64,000 bases of DNA. Origin: Flavobacteriaceae bacterium Ap0902 (GTDB taxonomy: Bacteria; Bacteroidota; Bacteroidia; Flavobacteriales; Weeksellaceae). Below the pieces are notes generated by a model. The model saw only the letters and a list, made by a program, of their open reading frames with translations, was not told the origin of the DNA and ran no database searches. The stretch lies in contig WTFG01000004.1 in assembly GCA_009835005.1 (NCBI GenBank), positions 62,001 through 126,000 on the forward strand, read 5' to 3'. Positions 63,038 through 64,000 of the stretch are shown here, piece after piece. Each line of letters starts with the position of its first letter. The stretch's first letter is position 1. The translations under genes were made by a program, and so were the position numbers.

Positions 63038-63847
63038 ATGAGTGAGATGCCATTTTTGGATCACGTAGCAGAATTGCGAAAACATTTAATTCGTGCGATT
63101 ATAGGTTTAGTCATTGCTATGATTATTGTAGGGGTACTTTGGAGTTATATTATAGATATAATTATGGCACCATTATCCTCTGAATTTATTACTTTTAGAG
63201 GTATAAATGCATTAGGAAACGTCATAGGTGTGGGGGATATCTTTCAAGGACCTTTTGACATTCAAAATAAATTAAAGAATCTACAATTTGGTGGCCAATT
63301 TTCTTCTATGATTGGAGTATTGCTTGTATCTGGTTTAATTGTGGGATTGCCATACATCGTTTATGAATTTTTTGAATTTCTAAAACCTGGTTTAACCCAA
63401 AAAGAGAAGGAATATTCTAATTTTTTGATGTTATCCACAGTTTTATTCTTTCTTCTAGGGGTTACATTTGCTTATTTTTTAGTTCTTCCTTTATCTGTTC
63501 ATTTTATGTTTTTCTTTCAGCCTTTTGAGGTAGAAAATAACTGGACAATCATGAGTTACGTCAATGTATTTGTGCAGACGACACTAGCCATGGGTGTTGT
63601 ATTTCTATTGCCCATCGTGGTATTCTTTTTGGCTAAAATTAATTTAGTGACGCCAGCGTTTATGATTACTTACCGCAAACATGCTTTTGTAGTAATATTA
63701 ACTGTTGCAGCCATAATTACGCCTGCAGATTTATTGAGTATGTTTATTGCATCTGTCCCTTTGTTATTGCTTTATGAGTTTAGTATTCTAATTGTGAAAA
63801 GAGTTTATAAGGAAGAAAAAAAAACAGATTTAATTAAACCTCAATAA
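63038..63847 (+). CDS. tatC: Sec-independent protein translocase TatC
   Basis: A 269-residue membrane receptor for twin-arginine signal peptides. It begins MSEMPFLDHVAELRKHLIR, with the conserved Glu of the LxELR motif, and has six helices; the FxxFxxPGLxxxEK motif appears as FFEFLKPGLTQKEK. The first periplasmic loop is enlarged (about 45-105), as is usual in Bacteroidota. The ATG at 63038 fits the family start and leaves a 10-nt gap from kdsD; upstream in-frame starts lie inside kdsD. Confidence 0.95.
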   Translation: MSEMPFLDHVAELRKHLIRAIIGLVIAMIIVGVLWSYIIDIIMAPLSSEFITFRGINALGNVIGVGDIFQGPFDIQNKLKNLQFGGQFSSMIGVLLVSGLIVGLPYIVYEFFEFLKPGLTQKEKEYSNFLMLSTVLFFLLGVTFAYFLVLPLSVHFMFFFQPFEVENNWTIMSYVNVFVQTTLAMGVVFLLPIVVFFLAKINLVTPAFMITYRKHAFVVILTVAAIITPADLLSMFIASVPLLLLYEFSILIVKRVYKEEKKTDLIKPQ

Positions 63848-63948
63848 TTTTTCAATACTTACTTTTTTATGGTAAGAATATTGCTTAATATTCATACATA
63901 ATAAAATTATTTTCATATATTTACAATTAAGATTTTAAAGAATTATAT

Positions 63949-64000
63949 ATGAATATATTAGTTTGTATAAGTAGTGTTCCAGATACTACATCCAAAATTA
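63949..64000 (+). CDS. etfB: Electron transfer flavoprotein beta subunit, N-terminal fragment
   Basis: The last 52 nt encode MNILVCISSVPDTTSKI, matching the very conserved EtfB start (ILVCIxxVPDTTxKI). The gene continues beyond the window edge. EtfB with EtfA passes electrons from acyl-CoA dehydrogenases to the respiratory chain. A TATATTTA sequence 25 nt upstream may be its -7 box. Confidence 0.8.
   Translation, partial: MNILVCISSVPDTTSKI

Noticed and set aside
1-64000. CRISPR arrays
   Set aside because: No set of regularly spaced direct repeats was seen.

Overview
The window is AT-rich DNA from a member of the Bacteroidota, most likely class Flavobacteriia. This rests on several signs. 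Many genes are preceded by TAnnTTTG-type -7 promoter boxes instead of the E. coli -10 box. The window carries a fused ResB-CcsA cytochrome c biogenesis protein, a GNAT-nitrilase fusion, a PadR/PspC pair, a PepSY-flavodoxin-reductase fusion, secreted proteins with the usual Bacteroidota surface-protein phrases, and a recQ | kdsD-tatC divergent arrangement. No ribosomal RNA, CRISPR array or complete prophage is visible.

Layout. 0-7 kb: a cytosine-deaminase-like amidohydrolase divergent from upp, a DUF2459 protein, and a padR-pspC operon bracketed by two inverted 134-nt hairpin repeats; then a DUF695/RraB-like protein and a nucleoside deaminase. 7-12.4 kb: lipB, then a secreted ankyrin protein, a DUF2271 protein and a PepSY-flavodoxin-FAD reductase, which look like one envelope electron-transfer or metal-related group. 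12.4-17 kb: a polytopic membrane protein overlapping a DbpA-type helicase, then three small envelope proteins. 17-20 kb: a tightly overlapping thiamine salvage operon, thiM-thiE-tenA-thiD. 20-28.5 kb: GNAT-nitrilase, serine hydrolase, dnaX split by a -1 frameshift at a run of ten A, acyl-CoA synthetase, a small membrane protein and a sirtuin.

28.6-46 kb is an accessory region. It starts at tRNA-Ser(TGA) and contains two decayed IS3-family fragments in opposite orientation, two secreted surface-type proteins, a WYL regulator, a stand-alone HIRAN protein, a complete type I restriction-modification system (hsdM-hsdS-hsdR) and a four-gene type III system (mod, two small unknown genes, res). The 3' end of res appears to be made from the end of the second IS fragment. 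An mgtE relic missing several internal blocks ends the region.

46-52.2 kb: cydAB with a small membrane protein, then a sulfur-oxidation cluster (two YeeE/YedE half-transporters, a TauE/SafE remnant, a persulfide dioxygenase-rhodanese fusion and a single rhodanese). 52.3-64 kb: a small AAA ATPase, an FAD oxidoreductase, a glutathione-peroxidase lipoprotein overlapping ccsBA, prmC, recQ, then kdsD, tatC and the first codons of etfB at the window edge.

The most notable items are the dnaX frameshift site, the covarying hairpin pair, the IS-res fusion, the mgtE relic, a 36-bp dispersed repeat, and the shared absence of structural zinc cysteines in DnaX, RecQ and the sirtuin. All family assignments come from reading motifs by eye; no database search was run.
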